This document shows, one piece after another, positions 61,873 to 64,000 of a stretch of 64,000 nucleotides of DNA. The stretch spans positions 2,046,001-2,110,000 of the forward strand of contig NZ_JAKWBK010000001.1 in the NCBI RefSeq assembly GCF_022512515.1. Direction: 5' to 3'. This DNA is from Paraniabella hibiscisoli (GTDB taxonomy: Bacteria; Bacteroidota; Bacteroidia; Chitinophagales; Chitinophagaceae). Both the position numbers and the translations under genes were made by a program. The notes beneath the pieces are model-generated. The model was not told where the DNA came from and did not search any database. It saw only the letters and a list, made by a program, of their open reading frames with translations. Numbering within the stretch: the first letter of the stretch is position 1; each line of letters opens with the position of its first letter.

Positions 61873-62313
61873 CTACAACAACCCTTGCCATGTATCTCTA
61901 ACCGTGGTTTCGTCTTCAAAAAAATTGACCCACAAAACGTATCCAACAGGGTCTGCATAATAGTTCTCTGACGCTAGGTATTTCATGAACTGCTTCCAAA
62001 TGATTTCTTTTTCATTCTGGGAAATAATTTCTTTGTTTTTTATTCCATGATAGAATGGTGTCAGGAAATGATAATAACTGGGAAATGTTTCATATAGTTG
62101 AAATCCTAAAAAAATCTTTTGAGAGTTCTCCAGGGTAGAGTACCATAATTTGTCAGAAATTTCATCAAACAAGTCCCATGTATCTTCCGGTAGTTTTTTA
62201 TTGACACCTTTCTTACCACAGTCAATAGAAGCTAGCTTGGCTTCATTACTGAGTCTTTTTACGTCAGACTTGTTTAATTTGTATGCAGAGAATATATCGT
62301 TAAGGGTTTGCAT
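61873..62313 (-). CDS. Hypothetical protein next to the IS element
   Basis: From ATG 62313: MQTLNDIFSAYKLNKSDVKR, then AKLASIDCGKKGVNKKLPED, FLGFQLYETFPSYYHFLTPF and ASENYYADPVGYVLWVNFFE. 146 residues, cytosolic. The stop lies 17 bases from the IS right end. If a G is missing at about 61888, the tail becomes WQGVVVEVKT with a TAA 3 bases from the IS. It could be a separate gene or the N-terminal part of the truncated gene on the other side. Confidence 0.7.
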   Translation of the reverse strand: MQTLNDIFSAYKLNKSDVKRLSNEAKLASIDCGKKGVNKKLPEDTWDLFDEISDKLWYSTLENSQKIFLGFQLYETFPSYYHFLTPFYHGIKNKEIISQNEKEIIWKQFMKYLASENYYADPVGYVLWVNFFEDETTVRDTWQGLL

Positions 62314-62544
62314 AAGTTTAGATACATAATTTTCAAATATCCGGAACTACGCTGATGTTTTAAATTTGTTGAACTTCCCTTTTATGTAATTGTATTGTAT
62401 CTACAAGCATCTTTAGCACGACGCAACTTGAATGTCCTTAATACAAACCAGGTTTTTTGTGCATCAAGCTACCACAAAACAGTCCTAATGGTTCGAGCAG
62501 AAAATATTATATGATTATTTAGGCCGTTCGCAGTTATGCAGCAA

Positions 62545-63758
62545 CTACCGCTGACTGGCAATCAGCAAATTCAGATCTGTATACTTCAAATCGAATCGCT
62601 GACTTAAATAAAAATTGGTGAGGTGTCCTTTAAACAGGTATATGCCATTACGCAGGTGTATACGATGCCAGGCCAGGTCTTCAATACCACCTTCTTCACC
62701 AGCATCTATTAATAACGGCATTAATACATTACTGATAGCCTGGGATGCTGTACGTGAGAAACCAGATGGTATATTGGGTACACAATAATGGATCACACCG
62801 TACTTCATAAATATGGGCGATTCATGCGAGGTTACTTCTGAAGTTTCAAAAACGCCTCCACGGTCGATACTGGCATCAATGATCACAGAGCCGGGCCTCA
62901 TGCCACTTACCATTTCTTCGGTTACGATCATGGGTGTACGGCCGCTTAAATTAGATAAACAGCCTACGGCCACCTCGCAGGTGCGCAGTTGTTTGGCCAG
63001 GAGTTTGGGCTCTATTACCGAGGTCCATAATCTTTGTCCAATCGTATTCTGCAGGTTCTTTAACCGGCTTACATTATTATCGAACAGTTTCACTGATGCG
63101 CCCAATGCAAGGGCTGCGCGTGCCGCATATTCACCGACAATGCCTGCCCCAATAATAATAACTTTGGTGGGGGCTATGCCCGAAATGCCCCCCAATAAAA
63201 CACCCTTGCCATGGTTGGCAGAGCTTAGGTATTGGGCGGCTATTAACATTACGGCACTGCCCGCAATTTCGCTCATACTGCGTACGATAGGGTAGGAGTC
63301 CGTGTCGTCTTTCAGATTTTCAAATGATAAAGCAGTAATCTTCTTTTTCATCATCGTGCACAATACTTCCGGCTGTAGCACCGATAAATGCAAGGGTGAA
63401 ATGATGGATTGATTCATTTGCAGTAAGGGCAGATCCTCTTCAATAACGGGGGCACTTTTTACGAGTACCGCGCCTTAAATACCTCCTCGCGGCTATACAC
63501 GATTTTTGCGCCTGCATCGGCATAGTCTTTATCGCGAAAATGAGAAGCTTCTCCCGCATTGTGCTCCAGCATTACATGGTGGCCATTGTTTACCAGCACG
63601 TTTACGGCATCGGGCGTTAAGGCGATCCGGTTTTCCTGGAAGGCAATTTCTTTAGGTATTCCAATGGTCATACCTTCTCCCTTTAATTTGATGTCCAGGG
63701 TTTCTTCCAGGGTTTCATAACTGAAAGAAGTACTGATAACAGGCTGTTTTTTGCTCAT
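62545..63758 (-). CDS. ald: Alanine dehydrogenase Ald (one frameshift)
   Basis: Interconverts L-alanine and pyruvate with NAD. N-terminal part: MTIGIPKEIAFQENRIALTP, VLVNNGHHVMLEHNAGEASH. After a base is added at about 63468 (FKAAVLVKSAPVIEEDLPLL), the substrate site, then NAD-binding VIIIGAGIVGEYAARAALAL, and VIIDASIDRGGVFETSEVTS. About 404 residues. It starts with an extra 25-residue tail before MTIGIPKE, typical of this group. tsaE lies upstream on the same strand. Confidence 0.94.
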
Positions 63759-63827
63759 ACGGGTAATGGAAATATCCTGAGTTTATCTCGGTTTATATTG
63801 AATACGACTTTCCAAATTTACTTGTTT

Positions 63828-64000
63828 TTACGCTATTTCCAGCGAGCGGTCTGTCTCGCCTTCAACGCGCAGGTATACCGTTGCCGTATCATCCGGGAAC
63901 AACCCTTCCGCTCTTTCGGGCCATTCAACAAAGCAATAATCGCCACTGTACAGGCAATCTTCTACACCGGTGCGGATAGCTTCTTCCTCATCCTTCAATC
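63828..64000 (-). CDS. tsaE: tRNA threonylcarbamoyladenosine protein TsaE (partial)
   Basis: C-terminal part only, entering from the right edge. It reads KDEEEAIRTGVEDCLYSGDY, then CFVEWPERAEGLFPDDTATV, the TsaE end with WPE near the ATPase core. TsaE is the ATPase that helps make the t6A modification of tRNA. It ends at TAA 63828, about 70 bases before the ald start. Confidence 0.85.
   Translation of the reverse strand, partial: LKDEEEAIRTGVEDCLYSGDYCFVEWPERAEGLFPDDTATVYLRVEGETDRSLEIA

Noticed and set aside
62813..63295. Plus-strand frame opposite ald
   Set aside because: Mirror of the alanine dehydrogenase NAD domain; no family features of its own.
1..64000. CRISPR array, rRNA or tRNA genes
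   Set aside because: No regular direct repeats with spacers and no tRNA cloverleaf or rRNA signature was recognised by eye. A dedicated tRNA scan could still find one.

Overview
The window is bacterial chromosome from the Bacteroidota, most likely family Chitinophagaceae. The evidence is two tandem SusC/SusD outer-membrane uptake pairs, a MurF-alanine racemase fusion, DUF3467, DUF4846 and DUF1735 proteins, lipoproteins with a Bacteroidetes-type lipobox followed by CKK, almost no Shine-Dalgarno sequences, and -7 boxes of the form TAnnTTTG. I see no rRNA, tRNA or CRISPR array.

Layout. 0.4-5.2 kb: dnaB, rsmE, nagA, a dCMP deaminase and a heme oxygenase. 5.2-13 kb: a bacteriophytochrome kinase coupled to the heme oxygenase, a DUF4846 lipoprotein, a CRP-type response regulator with its PAS kinase, a TerC protein and pyrD. 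13-18.5 kb: thiolase, ABC exporter, queE, folD. 18.8-30.9 kb: two SusC/SusD loci with accessory lipoproteins and no carbohydrate-active enzymes. 31-43 kb: DUF3467, pdxJ, thioredoxin-like protein, lspA, murF-alr, a second TerC, an A-type Fe-S carrier, and two cation/proton antiporters with csaA. 43-55 kb: many short accessory or housekeeping genes (YciI, DUF1569, DUF1080, gltX, MmcQ/YjbR, GNAT, YdeI, HD, Pr6Pr, SMI1/KNR4). 55.7-62.3 kb: an accessory block in which short genes, all on the minus strand, are separated by related 130-160 bp repeats with inverted ends, and which carries an IS481-family element that interrupts a reading frame. 62.5-64 kb: ald and the end of tsaE.

The sequence carries dozens of apparent single-base deletions, mostly in homopolymers of four or more or in short G/C runs. 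They break essential single-copy genes (dnaB, gltX, folD, lspA, murF-alr), and nearly every case is repaired by adding back one base. I therefore treat them as sequencing or consensus errors and annotate whole genes across them, giving the break positions.

Functional themes: red/far-red light sensing (BphP with its own biliverdin-forming heme oxygenase), nutrient import through SusC/D, nucleotide and cofactor synthesis (pyrD, folD, queE, pdxJ, dCMP deaminase), envelope synthesis (lspA, murF-alr, ald supplying or using alanine), ion homeostasis (two TerC proteins, CPA1 and CPA2 antiporters), and an accessory gene array whose repeats are the most unusual part of the window.
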